Below, piece after piece: positions 1-8,559 of a DNA stretch of 64,000 nucleotides. The stretch spans positions 124,001 to 188,000 of the forward strand of contig NZ_JOHR01000005.1 of the NCBI RefSeq assembly GCF_000719775.1, read 5' to 3'. This DNA is from Streptomyces sp. NRRL F-5135 (GTDB lineage Bacteria; Actinomycetota; Actinomycetes; Streptomycetales; Streptomycetaceae). A program made the position numbers and the translations under genes. The notes under the pieces are model-generated. The model was not told where the DNA came from, did not search any database, and saw only the letters and a list, made by a program, of their open reading frames with translations. The number at the start of each line of letters is the position of its first letter. Within the stretch, counting starts at the first letter, position 1.

Positions 1-350
1 GCGCGGGCGGCGACGAGCTGCCCACTGGACTGCGAGAAGGCGGCGACGAGCGAGCCGATGCCGAACAGCGCGAGTCCTGCGACCAGCAGTTTCTTCCGCC
101 CGTACCGGTCGGCGGCATTGCCCGCGGTGAGCAGCAGGCCCGACTGCACGAGCGAGTACGCGTTGATCATCCACTGGATGTCGGCGGTGGAGGCGTTCAG
201 CTCCCGGGTGAGGGAGGGGATCGCGACGCTGAGGACGGTGTTGTCGAGCAGCACGGTGAGCTGCGCGAGACAGATGACCGCGAGGATCAGCCACCGCTGG
301 GGGTGGCGGGTACGGGTGGCCGCGGGGTGTCCCGCGGAGGTCGCCGTCAT
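1..350 (-). CDS. MFS drug-efflux transporter, DHA2/EmrB-QacA type (N-terminal part only)
   Basis: Proton-driven multidrug efflux protein of the inner membrane. Only the first 116 residues lie in the window and the gene runs off the left edge. The first membrane helix (about residues 20-45) carries the DHA2 motif LLDNTVLSVAIPSL with Asp36. The loop between helices 2 and 3 carries motif A, DRYGRKK (residues 81-87). Translation starts at ATG 350 behind AAGGAG. The promoter region holds three copies of a TACGGTGTA half-site, so a TetR-type repressor is likely, but none is visible in the window. Family assignment is firm; the substrate cannot be told from this fragment. Confidence 0.88.
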   Translation of the reverse strand, partial: MTATSAGHPAATRTRHPQRWLILAVICLAQLTVLLDNTVLSVAIPSLTRELNASTADIQWMINAYSLVQSGLLLTAGNAADRYGRKKLLVAGLALFGIGSLVAAFSQSSGQLVAAR

Positions 351-362
351 GAGGACAACTCC

Positions 363-420
363 TTGTACGGTGTACGGGACGCTTCCCATACACCGTACAA
401 TGGTTTCTCTTACGGTGTAT
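363..420. promoter_or_regulatory. Three-half-site operator upstream of the MFS efflux gene
   Basis: The 9-mer TACGGTGTA occurs at 366-374 and 411-419 and its reverse complement TACACCGTA at 389-397. The copies therefore alternate in orientation and are spaced 23 and 22 bp, about two helical turns. TTGTACGGTGTA (363-374) and TACACCGTACAA (389-400) form a perfect inverted repeat with 12-bp arms. The array ends just before the ribosome site of the efflux gene. This is the usual layout of a TetR- or MarR-type drug-sensing operator; the regulator is inferred. Confidence 0.6.
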
Positions 421-422
421 GG

Positions 423-2693
423 CTATTTCTTCTCGGTGAGGTCGTAGAGGGTGGTGCCGTCCACGGTGACCTTCTTGTAGGTGGCCTCGACCCAGCTGCT
501 GATCTGGGAACTGGTGCCGTCGCCGCCGCCCGGACCACCGCCGAAGCCACCGCCGAAGCCCCCGCCGTTCTCCCCGCCAGGGCCGCCCAGGCCTCCGAGG
601 TCGCCCAGGTCACCGAAGCCGCCGAAGCCGCCGCCCGAGAGGAAGTAGTGGATCTTCCCTTCGGCCACGTACTTCTTGAACTGCGCGAGGGTCGGGGACG
701 GGTCACTGCCGTTGAAGCCGCCGATCGCCATGACGGGCTTCTCCGTGGCGAGTTGGTAGCCGGCGGCGTTCTGGGAACCGATGGCGGCGGCGGCCCAGGT
801 GTAGTCGGAGGCGTTCTCCTCGAGGGCGGCCTCGACCTCGGAGCTGACGTTCGGGCCGTTGAGGAGGCCCCCGATGCCACCGGCTCCGCCGGGGATGCCG
901 CCTTCGGGCATCGCGCCCGTGGGCAGGCCGGGGAACTGACCGGGCAGGCCGCCGTTCTGGCTGTGCTGTCCGCCCTGGCCGTTCTGCTGGGGCGGCTGGC
1001 CCGTACCGGTGCCCTGTCCGCCGGGCGGCTGCATCATGCCGCCACGGCCGTCGCCGCGCCCCCCGCCCGGGCCGTCGGGGCCACCGAACCCACCGAACCC
1101 GCCGGGACCGCCGCCGGGCCCTCGCAGGCCGGCCGGGCCCGCGGTGACGATCGAACCCGTGTGGGCGCTGTTGACCGTGGACAGCGTGTACGCGAACGGC
1201 CCGGCCAGCGACGCCGCCAGCCCGAGTCCCGCCGCCGACAGCGCGAGCCGTCGGCCCAGCCGTCCGGCGCAGAGGATCCCGGCCGCGGCCACCAGACCGC
1301 CGATCAGCACCGCCCAGCGCAGCCACGGCAGGTAGTCCGGGGTGCGGCCGAGCAGCACGTACCCCCACACGGCCGTCCCGGCCGTCACCAGTCCGAGCGT
1401 CGCCGAGGCCGGGAAGGAGGACCGTTCCTCCCACAGGACCGTGACGCCCATGCCGATGACGGCGGCGATGTACGGAGCGAGGGCGACGGTGTAGTACTCG
1501 TGGAAGATGCCGGCCATGAAGCTGAAGACGCCCGTGGTCATCAGCAGCGCGCCGCCCCACACGAGGAACGCCGAGCGGGCCGTGTCCGTACGGGGGCTCC
1601 TGCGGGTCACCACGAGCCCGGCGACGAGCAGCAGCAGCGCGGCGGGCAGCAGCCAGGAGATCTGGCCGCCGATATTCTCTCCGAACATCCGTCCGATACC
1701 GGTCTCGCCCCAGACGCCACCGCCGCCGGGGCCGCCGGGGCCACCGCCTCCGCCGACGCTGCCGGTCTCGTCGCCGTTGATACGGCCGAGGCCGTTGTAG
1801 CCGAAGGTCAGTTCCAGGAAGGAGTTGTTCTGCGAGCCACCGATGTACGGGCGGGAGGACGCGGGCCACAGCTCCACGATCGCGACCCACCAGCCACCGG
1901 AGACGACGGCCGCGCCCGCCGCCAGGGCGAGTCCGCCGAGCCGGCGCCGCAGAGGGGCGGGGGCGCGGACCGCGTACACGAGCGCGAGCGGCGGCAGGAT
2001 CAGGAACGCCTGGAGCGTCTTCGTCAGGAACGCGAGGCCCACCGCGGCCCCGGCCCACACCAGCCACTTGGCACGCCCGTCCTCCAGCGCGCGCAGTACG
2101 CAGTAGACGGTGGTGGTCATCAGCAGCGCGAGCAGCGCGTCCGGGTTGTTGAACCGGAACATCAGCGCGGCGACCGGGGTCAGCGCCAGCACCACGGCCG
2201 CGATCAGGCCCGCGGAGGCGCTGAAGCGGCGGCGTACGGCCGCGTAGAGCACGGCGACCGTGCCGACGCCCATCAGGACCTCGGGGACGAGGATCTGCCA
2301 GGAGCCGAGCCCGAAGAGCCGGACGGACAGAGCCATCGGCCAGAGGGCGGCGGGGGGCTTGTCGACGGTGATGGAGTTCGCGGCGTCGGAGGAGCCGAAG
2401 AAGAACGCCTTCCAGCTCTCGCTGCCGGCCTGGACGGCCGCGGAGTAGAAGGAGTTGGCGTAGCCGGACGCGCTCAGGTTCCAGAGCTGGAGCAGCGCGG
2501 TGGCGAGGAGGAGGCCGAGGAGGACCGGGCGCACCCAGGGCGCGTCCTCGGGCCGGCCCCGCCAGAAGCGGGCGGCGCGGCCGGCGCCCGCGCCGGAGCC
2601 GGAAGCGGCGTCCGCTCCGGCGTCCGCGTCCGCGTCCGCCCCGGAGGCGGCGCCGGTCGGCGGTGGGCCGTCGGGCTGAAGGGTCGTCGTCAT
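423..2693 (-). CDS. GT39/PMT_2-family membrane glycosyltransferase with Gly-rich extracellular segment
   Basis: A 756-residue polytopic membrane protein resembling ArnT/YkcB-type glycosyltransferases, which move a sugar from a polyprenyl-phosphate carrier to an extracytoplasmic acceptor. Residues 1-50 are low complexity (Ala/Asp/Gly). Helices begin near residue 55. The first outer loop contains GYANSFYSAAV and ITVDKPP with Asp111, the expected catalytic-loop acid. About a dozen helices follow. Residues of about 525-615 form a Gly/Pro/Gln/Asn-rich stretch, then comes a compact C-terminal extracellular domain with a second Gly-rich loop. The start overlaps the stop of the GT2-GtrA gene by 4 bp (ATGA), so the two are probably translationally coupled. 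The acceptor is unknown. Confidence 0.85.
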   Translation of the reverse strand: MTTTLQPDGPPPTGAASGADADADAGADAASGSGAGAGRAARFWRGRPEDAPWVRPVLLGLLLATALLQLWNLSASGYANSFYSAAVQAGSESWKAFFFGSSDAANSITVDKPPAALWPMALSVRLFGLGSWQILVPEVLMGVGTVAVLYAAVRRRFSASAGLIAAVVLALTPVAALMFRFNNPDALLALLMTTTVYCVLRALEDGRAKWLVWAGAAVGLAFLTKTLQAFLILPPLALVYAVRAPAPLRRRLGGLALAAGAAVVSGGWWVAIVELWPASSRPYIGGSQNNSFLELTFGYNGLGRINGDETGSVGGGGGPGGPGGGGVWGETGIGRMFGENIGGQISWLLPAALLLLVAGLVVTRRSPRTDTARSAFLVWGGALLMTTGVFSFMAGIFHEYYTVALAPYIAAVIGMGVTVLWEERSSFPASATLGLVTAGTAVWGYVLLGRTPDYLPWLRWAVLIGGLVAAAGILCAGRLGRRLALSAAGLGLAASLAGPFAYTLSTVNSAHTGSIVTAGPAGLRGPGGGPGGFGGFGGPDGPGGGRGDGRGGMMQPPGGQGTGTGQPPQQNGQGGQHSQNGGLPGQFPGLPTGAMPEGGIPGGAGGIGGLLNGPNVSSEVEAALEENASDYTWAAAAIGSQNAAGYQLATEKPVMAIGGFNGSDPSPTLAQFKKYVAEGKIHYFLSGGGFGGFGDLGDLGGLGGPGGENGGGFGGGFGGGPGGGDGTSSQISSWVEATYKKVTVDGTTLYDLTEKK

Positions 2694-4057
2694 CGAGCGT
2701 TCCTCGGGTGGGTCGAGTGCGGGTGGGTGGGGAGGACTGCGGTGTCGGGGCCGGCCGTTCCGGGCTCAACCGGAACGGCCGGAGCAGCTGAGGCGGCCGG
2801 GACGATCGGGTCGTCCGTGCGGCGCTCCGGGAACACCCAGGCGCGCAGCAGCAGGAAGCGCAGCACGGTCGCGGCGAGGTTGGCCGCGATCAGGACCGCC
2901 AGTTCGGCGGAGTGCGAGGGCGTTCCGGAGGCGGCGTCCAGCGCCGCCAGCGACCCGCTGGTCAGCGTCAGGCCGATCGCGAAGACGACCAGCCCCTGGG
3001 CCTGGTGGCGCACGGCACGGTCCCGGCCCCGCACCCCGAAGGTCAGCCGCCGGTTGGCGGCGGTATTGGCTACCGCGGAGAGCAGCAGCGCAAACGCGTT
3101 GGCGAGTTGTGGACCCGCCATTGCACGGAAGACGGAGTAGAGCAGAAGATAGAAGAGCGTGGACAAGGCACCCACGACGCAGAAGCCGACCAGTTGCCTG
3201 GCGAGACCGCCCGGCACCCCATTGATCCGGCGGTCCCTTGGGTCATCACCGAAGGGCCTCGCGAGCCGGTCCAGAGGCAGCGCGCCCACTGCCAGTGCCC
3301 GACCCACCCGCCAGACGCCCTTGAGATCCTCGGTCGCCGTCTTGATGATGTGCACCGTGCTGTTGGGGTCATCGACCCAGTCGACAGGCACTTCGTGGAT
3401 CCGCAGTCCGGCGCGCTCGGCGAGCACGAGCATCTCTGTGTCGAAGAACCAGCCGGTGTCCTCGACCATCGGCAGCAGGCGCTGGGCGACATCGCGCCGT
3501 ATCGCCTTGAAACCGCACTGGGCATCGCTGAAGCGAGCGGAGAGGGAGGACTTGAGGATCAGGTTGTACGCCCGCGAGATGAACTCGCGCTTGGGACCGC
3601 GCACGACCCGCGACGAGCGGGCCAGCCGGGAGCCGATGGCCAGATCGGAGTGCCCGGAGATCAGGGGGGCGACCAGCGGCAGCAGCGCGTTGAGGTCGGT
3701 GGACAGGTCCACGTCCATATAGGCGAGGACCGGTGCGTCGGAACGCGTCCAGACGGTACGGAGCGCCCGGCCCCGGCCCTTCTCCTCCAGGCGGTACGAC
3801 CGGACCTCGGCGATCGACGCGTCGAGCCAGGCCGCGACCTCGGGGGTCCGGTCGGTGCTGGCGTTGTCAGCGATGGTGATGCGAAAGCTGTAGGGGAATG
3901 TGCGGGCGAGGTGATCGTGCAGGCGCCGCACACAGGGTTCGAGGTCCTGCTCCTCGTTGTAGACGGGAATGGTCACGTCGAGGACGGGGGCGTCGGTCAC
4001 CTCGACCGGGAGATGCTCCCGGGCCGGGAGAGTGCCCCATGGGGTGTCGGTTCGCAT
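2690..4057 (-). CDS. GT2 polyprenyl-phosphate glycosyltransferase fused to a GtrA membrane domain
   Basis: This bifunctional protein has 455 residues. Residues of about 25-270 are a GT-A fold similar to dolichol-phosphate mannose synthase: VTIPVYNEE at the start, and AYMDVDLSTD with the metal-binding DVD near 115-117. Residues of about 285-410 form a four-helix GtrA domain, the type that flips or handles lipid-linked sugars. A short Pro/Ala-rich tail follows. A reasonable reading is that it makes a polyprenyl-phosphate sugar donor for the GT39 enzyme encoded immediately downstream, whose start it overlaps by 4 bp. GtrA is usually a separate small protein, so the fusion supports coupled synthesis and flipping. 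The two-component genes lie just upstream on the same strand. Confidence 0.88.
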   Translation of the reverse strand: MRTDTPWGTLPAREHLPVEVTDAPVLDVTIPVYNEEQDLEPCVRRLHDHLARTFPYSFRITIADNASTDRTPEVAAWLDASIAEVRSYRLEEKGRGRALRTVWTRSDAPVLAYMDVDLSTDLNALLPLVAPLISGHSDLAIGSRLARSSRVVRGPKREFISRAYNLILKSSLSARFSDAQCGFKAIRRDVAQRLLPMVEDTGWFFDTEMLVLAERAGLRIHEVPVDWVDDPNSTVHIIKTATEDLKGVWRVGRALAVGALPLDRLARPFGDDPRDRRINGVPGGLARQLVGFCVVGALSTLFYLLLYSVFRAMAGPQLANAFALLLSAVANTAANRRLTFGVRGRDRAVRHQAQGLVVFAIGLTLTSGSLAALDAASGTPSHSAELAVLIAANLAATVLRFLLLRAWVFPERRTDDPIVPAASAAPAVPVEPGTAGPDTAVLPTHPHSTHPRNAR

Positions 4058-4082
4058 GCCTCGACGTTCGCCAGGCGCGCTG

Positions 4083-5780
4083 TCACGGCCGTGTGGTGAG
4101 CCTGTGCCCCGCCTGTGAGTCCTGATCAGCTTCCGTGGGCGGAACGGACCGTGGCGGACGTACCACCGCGGGCACGAGCGGGAGGCGTACGGAGAAGACG
4201 GTACGGCCGGGCACGCTGCGGACGTCGACGGTCCCTCCGTGCGCGGTCACGACGGCCTGGACGATGGCCAGCCCGAGTCCGGTGGAACCGGCGGCGCGGG
4301 AGCGGGACGCGTCGCCGCGGGCGAAGCGCTCGAAGACATGAGGAAGGAGCGCGGGAGGAATACCGGGACCGTCGTCCTGCACCTCCAGCACGACGCAAGG
4401 CAGGACGTACGGCGCCGACCGGGCACCGGACGCCGACCGGGCACCGGACGCCGGCCGGGCATGCGGGGCGGGCCGGTCGTCGGTCCCGCGGGTGCGGACC
4501 CGGGCGATGACCGTCGTACCGGGTGGGGTGTGCGTACGGGCGTTGGCGAGGAGGTTGACGAGCACCTGGTGCAGCCGTGAGGCGTCACCGTGCACCAGGG
4601 CGGCCGGCCGGTCGGGTCCCGGGAGTTCGAGGCGCCAGTGGTGGGTCTGTCCCGCGGCGTGCGCGTCGCTCACCGCGTCCACGACCAGCGGGGAGAGGTC
4701 GGTGGTCCCGTATGCGAGCGGACGCCCGGCGTCCAGCCGTGCCAGCAGCAACAGGTCCTCGACCAGGCCCGTCATGCGCTCCGCCTCGGCCTCGATGCGG
4801 CCGAGCGCGCGCCGGGTGTCGGGCCCGGTCTCCTCGCGGCCGCGGCGGGTCAGTTCGGCGTACCCGCGGATGGACGCCAGGGGCGTACGGAGTTCATGGC
4901 CGGCGTCGGCGACGAACTGGCGTACGCGCGTCTCGCTCTCCTGCCGGGCGGCGAGTGCGGAGCCGACGTGTCCGAGCATCCGGTTGAGGGCGGCGCCGAC
5001 CTGCCCGACCTCGGTCCGGGGGTCGGCCTCGGCGTCCGGGACACGCTCCAGCGGGGCCACCTCGCCGCTGTGCAAGGGCAGTTCGGAGACGCGGGTGGCG
5101 GTCGTCGCGACGCGCCGTAGCGGTCGCAGTGCCACACCCACGAGCGCCCCGCCCGCGATCCCGGCGGCGACCAGTCCGGCCACGGTGACGCAGACTTCCA
5201 CGATCACCAGCGTGCTGAGGTTGTTCCGCACCTCGGTGAGCGGGAGGCCGACGACGAAGGTGCCGTTGCCGCCGGTGACGTACTGGGCCCGGTAGTCGCC
5301 GAGGCCGGGCAGCGTGACCGTACGGGGCCGCTTGTCGCGGGTGACGCTGCCGAGGGCGGCGGCCTGTGCGTCGGTGAGCCGTTTCTCGGTGAGGTCCGGC
5401 GCGAAGTCGCCGGTCTCGGACCGGTCGCCGACCAGGCCCCGGACAACTTCGCCGTCCTCCGCGACCTCGGCGCCGACCGTGCCCACGGGCGTGCCCCCGC
5501 CCGTCACGATCTTCAGCGGATCCTTGGGAATCAGGCCGTCGCGCATGGCGTCCGGCAGAGCCGCCAGTCTTTCCGGCGGGGGGCCTGCCGCGCGCTTCCC
5601 GATGTCCGTCACCTGCGCGTCGAGCTGGTCGTAGAGGTAGGAGCGGAAGGCGATGGCCGTGACGGCCCCGATCACCGTGCCCACCACCGCGATCAGCGCG
5701 ACGGCCGACACGACGAGGCGGGTCCGCAACGACCAGCGCCGCCGTACGCCACCGGGCCCACGGGGCGACGTCCGCGTCAC
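4083..5780 (-). CDS. Two-component sensor histidine kinase (HAMP, HisKA, HATPase_c)
   Basis: Membrane sensor kinase of 565 residues, partner of the OmpR-type regulator just upstream. The start is GTG at 5780, which overlaps the regulator's stop (GTGA); a longer reading frame to 5936 only runs antiparallel-phase through the regulator. Helix 1 is near residues 20-42. An extracytoplasmic loop of about 140 residues follows, then helix 2 and a HAMP linker. The phosphoacceptor His is in GHELRTPLASIRGY. The N box is LLANARTHTPPG and the G boxes are DDGPGIPP and GSTGLGLAIV. All catalytic motifs are intact. The stimulus is unknown; the neighbouring sugar-lipid genes suggest an envelope signal. Confidence 0.92.
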   Translation of the reverse strand: MTRTSPRGPGGVRRRWSLRTRLVVSAVALIAVVGTVIGAVTAIAFRSYLYDQLDAQVTDIGKRAAGPPPERLAALPDAMRDGLIPKDPLKIVTGGGTPVGTVGAEVAEDGEVVRGLVGDRSETGDFAPDLTEKRLTDAQAAALGSVTRDKRPRTVTLPGLGDYRAQYVTGGNGTFVVGLPLTEVRNNLSTLVIVEVCVTVAGLVAAGIAGGALVGVALRPLRRVATTATRVSELPLHSGEVAPLERVPDAEADPRTEVGQVGAALNRMLGHVGSALAARQESETRVRQFVADAGHELRTPLASIRGYAELTRRGREETGPDTRRALGRIEAEAERMTGLVEDLLLLARLDAGRPLAYGTTDLSPLVVDAVSDAHAAGQTHHWRLELPGPDRPAALVHGDASRLHQVLVNLLANARTHTPPGTTVIARVRTRGTDDRPAPHARPASGARSASGARSAPYVLPCVVLEVQDDGPGIPPALLPHVFERFARGDASRSRAAGSTGLGLAIVQAVVTAHGGTVDVRSVPGRTVFSVRLPLVPAVVRPPRSVPPTEADQDSQAGHRLTTRP

Positions 5781-6535
5781 CGACGCGCGTCCGCCGCCGG
5801 GTCGGCGGGCTTGATCAGGTAACCGGCACCACGCCGGGTGTGGATCATCGGGGCCCGGCCCGCGTCGATCTTCCGGCGCAGGTAGGAGATGTAGAGCTCG
5901 ACGACGTTGGCCTGGCCGCCGAAGTCGTACGACCACACCCGGTCCAGTATCTGGGCCTTGCTCAGCACACGGCGCGGGTTGCGCATCAGGTAACGCAGCA
6001 GTTCGAACTCGGTCGCGGTCAGGTGGATGGACTGGCCCGCGCGGGTGACGTCATGGCTGTCCTCGTCCAGCGTCAGGTCCCCGACGACCAGCAGCGACTC
6101 GCTGCGTACGGCCGCCGCGCCCGAGCGCCGGATCAGTCCGCGCAGCCGGGCCACGACCTCCTCCAGGCTGAACGGCTTGGTGACGTAGTCGTCCCCGCCC
6201 GCCGTCAGACCGGCGATCCGGTCCTCCACGGCGTCCTTCGCCGTCAGGAAGAGGACGGGCACGTGCGGCAGTTCGCGGCGGAGCAGCCCCAGCACGGCCA
6301 GGCCGTCCATGTCGGGCAGCATCATGTCCAGCACGACCGCGTCGGGCCGGAACTCCCTGGCCCCCCGCACCGCGCCCGTGCCGTCCCCGGCGCTGCCCAC
6401 CTCCCAGCCCTCGTACCGCAGGGCCATGGACAGCAGCTCGGTGAGCGAGGACTCGTCGTCGACGACGAGCACGCGGACAGGGCTCCCGTCCGGCCTGTGC
6501 ATCTCGGTACGCCCGCGGGGCGAGGTGATGGTCAT
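5777..6535 (-). CDS. OmpR/PhoB-family response regulator
   Basis: Regulator of 252 residues. The receiver domain (about 20-135) has the acidic pair DD26-27, phosphoacceptor Asp70 in VVLDMMLPDMDG and the Lys in FLTAKD. The C-terminal winged helix (about 150-245) ends in the RRGAGYLIK strand typical of the family. I chose ATG 6535, behind AAGGTGAG, because the longer frame to 6643 adds residues that do not resemble a receiver. It shares an operon with the histidine kinase (4-bp overlap). Targets are unknown, but the downstream GT2-GtrA and GT39 genes are on the same strand and are natural candidates. Confidence 0.92.
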   Translation of the reverse strand: MTITSPRGRTEMHRPDGSPVRVLVVDDESSLTELLSMALRYEGWEVGSAGDGTGAVRGAREFRPDAVVLDMMLPDMDGLAVLGLLRRELPHVPVLFLTAKDAVEDRIAGLTAGGDDYVTKPFSLEEVVARLRGLIRRSGAAAVRSESLLVVGDLTLDEDSHDVTRAGQSIHLTATEFELLRYLMRNPRRVLSKAQILDRVWSYDFGGQANVVELYISYLRRKIDAGRAPMIHTRRGAGYLIKPADPAADARR

Positions 6536-6703
6536 GCCGCTCACCTTGCTGAGGGGCTCTGAGAGGGCTCTTTCCGCTTCCTGTGAATCGCCTGAGAAAG
6601 CGGTGGGAGCCCATCGTCGGGCCACGCCCGACCGTCGGGGCACGCACGTACGGGACGAACGGCCCGGGCGGCCCGACCTGCCGGACGGCTCGGACCGGAC
6701 GGC

Positions 6704-7717
6704 TCAGAAGAGGCCTTCCTGGACGTCCCCCGGCCTGACGTCCCGTACGGGCACCGTCATGGCCGTGACGACCGTGGCGGAGGGGCCGACGGCCGGAGTT
6801 CCCGTGACCGACATGCCTGTGGCCGATGCGCCGGTGGCCGACGTGCCCATGGCCGGCCCGCCGGGTGGCGGGGCCGTGGCCGGGACGTCGGCCGGCCGTA
6901 CGGCGGCCAGTTCCCAGCCGGTCATGAGCCGGGTGTCCAGCACGACGCTCCCGCCCTCGTCCGTGGCCAGGTGCAGGTCCGGCCCGGCGGCGGCGACCAG
7001 CCGCCCGGCGACGACACCGCCGTCGACCAGCTCGGTCACCACACCGGTCACGGGCGGCGGCGCGGGTGGGCCCGCCAGACCGAACACCTCCGCGTGGTCG
7101 ACCACCGCGCACTCCAGCCGTTCCAGCGCCGTCGGCCAGTCCGCCAGTGCGACGGCGCGGGCGTGCGCGCGGGCGGTCTCGGCGGCGCGTTCGGCACGTA
7201 CCGGCAGCTCGGAACGTACGGCCCGCTTCCGCGCGTACGGGATACGGTCCGGCACCCCGAGCGCCGTATGCAGCAGTTCCTCCGCCCGTCGGGCGGACAT
7301 CAGCGGCCCACGGCCGAGCCAGCTAAAGGCCACCGCCCCCTGCTCCAGCAGCCGCGCGGCCCCGCGATCCTCGGCGGTGATCCCCACCTTCACCAGGCCG
7401 GGCCCGAACCAGGCGAGGTAGACCCGGAACGTCCGCGGGTCGTCGGCGACGGTGTCGGCGGCCACGGAGTGCGCCCGGTCCAGCCGCGCGCACTCGGGGC
7501 ACAGACCGCCGGTGCCGCGTGCGGGGACCGTGGCACCGAGGGGACAGGAATGGCCACGGGCACCGACGCAGTGACGTGCGCCGAGGACCCGGAAGCCGAG
7601 CGCCCGCCCGTACGACAGCGCGCTCTCCCGCCGCTCGGCCCGGTCCTCCCCGGCCCGCCGCCACACCAGCACGGGCGCTCCCCCCGCCCACCGCAGCCCG
7701 CCACACCGCCAGCCCAT
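6704..7717 (-). CDS. DUF2797 family protein
   Basis: Soluble protein of 337 residues matching the uncharacterised DUF2797 family. The N-terminal half carries possible metal ligands in HCVGARGHSCP and CPECARLD. The segment VYLAWFGPGLVKVGITA and a following RAEEL stretch are family hallmarks and resemble a GIY-YIG-like core (YLA...VKVGIT), though I cannot show nuclease activity. The C-terminal quarter contains repetitive Thr/Gly/Ala/Pro residues (TSATGASATGMSVTGTPAVG) that look disordered. I chose ATG 7717 (upstream GGGGAAAGG) over GTG 7738. It stands alone on the minus strand, with no clear operon partner. Confidence 0.72.
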   Translation of the reverse strand: MGWRCGGLRWAGGAPVLVWRRAGEDRAERRESALSYGRALGFRVLGARHCVGARGHSCPLGATVPARGTGGLCPECARLDRAHSVAADTVADDPRTFRVYLAWFGPGLVKVGITAEDRGAARLLEQGAVAFSWLGRGPLMSARRAEELLHTALGVPDRIPYARKRAVRSELPVRAERAAETARAHARAVALADWPTALERLECAVVDHAEVFGLAGPPAPPPVTGVVTELVDGGVVAGRLVAAAGPDLHLATDEGGSVVLDTRLMTGWELAAVRPADVPATAPPPGGPAMGTSATGASATGMSVTGTPAVGPSATVVTAMTVPVRDVRPGDVQEGLF

Positions 7718-7914
7718 GCGGCCCGCCTTTCCCCTCACCCGCCAGGCCCTTCACCGGCCCAGTGTGGATCGTCTACGAGGACGAGTACCAGGTGGTGGCA
7801 GTCCCGACCCCGCAAGACCCGCAAGACCCATAAGACCCGTGGCGCCACGAACGGCCTCGCACCGCTCCGAACGGCCTCCCTCGCGCGGGACGTCCGCGGT
7901 TTCCCCTCCTGCTC

Positions 7915-8403
7915 CTACCCCTGCTCCTGCCCCTGGTCCTCGTAATCTTCGTAGGCGAAGCCCGGAGCGACCACACACGTCACCAGCACGGGCTCGTCTC
8001 CCGCCGGCTCGGCCGACTGCCAGTGTCCGCCGGGTACCAGGAACTGCGGCTGTTCCCCATGCTCGACCCCGCCTCCGATGACCACCTCGACGGCCTCCGC
8101 GTCGCTCGGTGCGGGGCCGTCCCCGCCCATCCGCATCCGCAGCGGTCCGCCGCGGTGCCACAACCACAGCTCGTCCGACCGCACCCGATGCCACCGCGAT
8201 GCCTCACCGGGGTGCAGCAGGTAGTAGATCCCCGTGGCGAACGCCCTCGCACCGGGGTACCCCTCGGGAACCGCTTCGATCGGGCTTCTCCACGTTTCGC
8301 GGAACCACCCGCCCTCAACATGCGCTCGAAGTCCAAGAGACTCGACAAGCTCCGAAGTATCAGCCACGTCCCCATACTCACGCACACCGCCGCCCGCGCC
8401 CAA
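7915..8403 (-). CDS. Cupin-fold DUF985 family protein
   Basis: Small soluble protein of 162 residues with the DUF985 (Cupin_5) signature. It has EGGWFRETWRS near residue 30, TGIYYLLHPGEASRWHRVRSDELWLWHRG split over two strands in the middle (His in SRWHRV), and GWF/HWQ aromatic positions near the end. Members are RmlC-like jelly rolls of unknown or weakly defined function. I use TTG 8403 because AGGAG lies 6 bases upstream; GTG 8367 has only a cramped GGGGA. It is divergent from the GntR gene. Confidence 0.8.
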   Translation of the reverse strand: MGAGGGVREYGDVADTSELVESLGLRAHVEGGWFRETWRSPIEAVPEGYPGARAFATGIYYLLHPGEASRWHRVRSDELWLWHRGGPLRMRMGGDGPAPSDAEAVEVVIGGGVEHGEQPQFLVPGGHWQSAEPAGDEPVLVTCVVAPGFAYEDYEDQGQEQG

Positions 8404-8559
8404 CCCTGGCTCCTGCCGGGGGACTTCGGGTCAGCAGCCGTCGCGCGGGAGAGGTAGGTGATCAGGCCCGGCGGTTAGGGCCGGCCCGGGTCGGCCGGCC
8501 CTGTTCTACGATTTCACTGATTTCACTGTTGGCGTCATTGAGCAGGCAAGGAGTTCCCC

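Noticed and set aside
303..3140. 945-codon plus-strand open frame opposite the glycosyltransferase genes
   Set aside because: It is Gly/Arg/Pro-rich without any domain, and the minus strand carries clear GT39 and GT2-GtrA motifs. It is a GC-bias shadow.
5781..5936. Extended N-terminus of the histidine kinase
   Set aside because: The extra residues only translate the response regulator in another frame. GTG 5780 gives a normal kinase start and a GTGA overlap.
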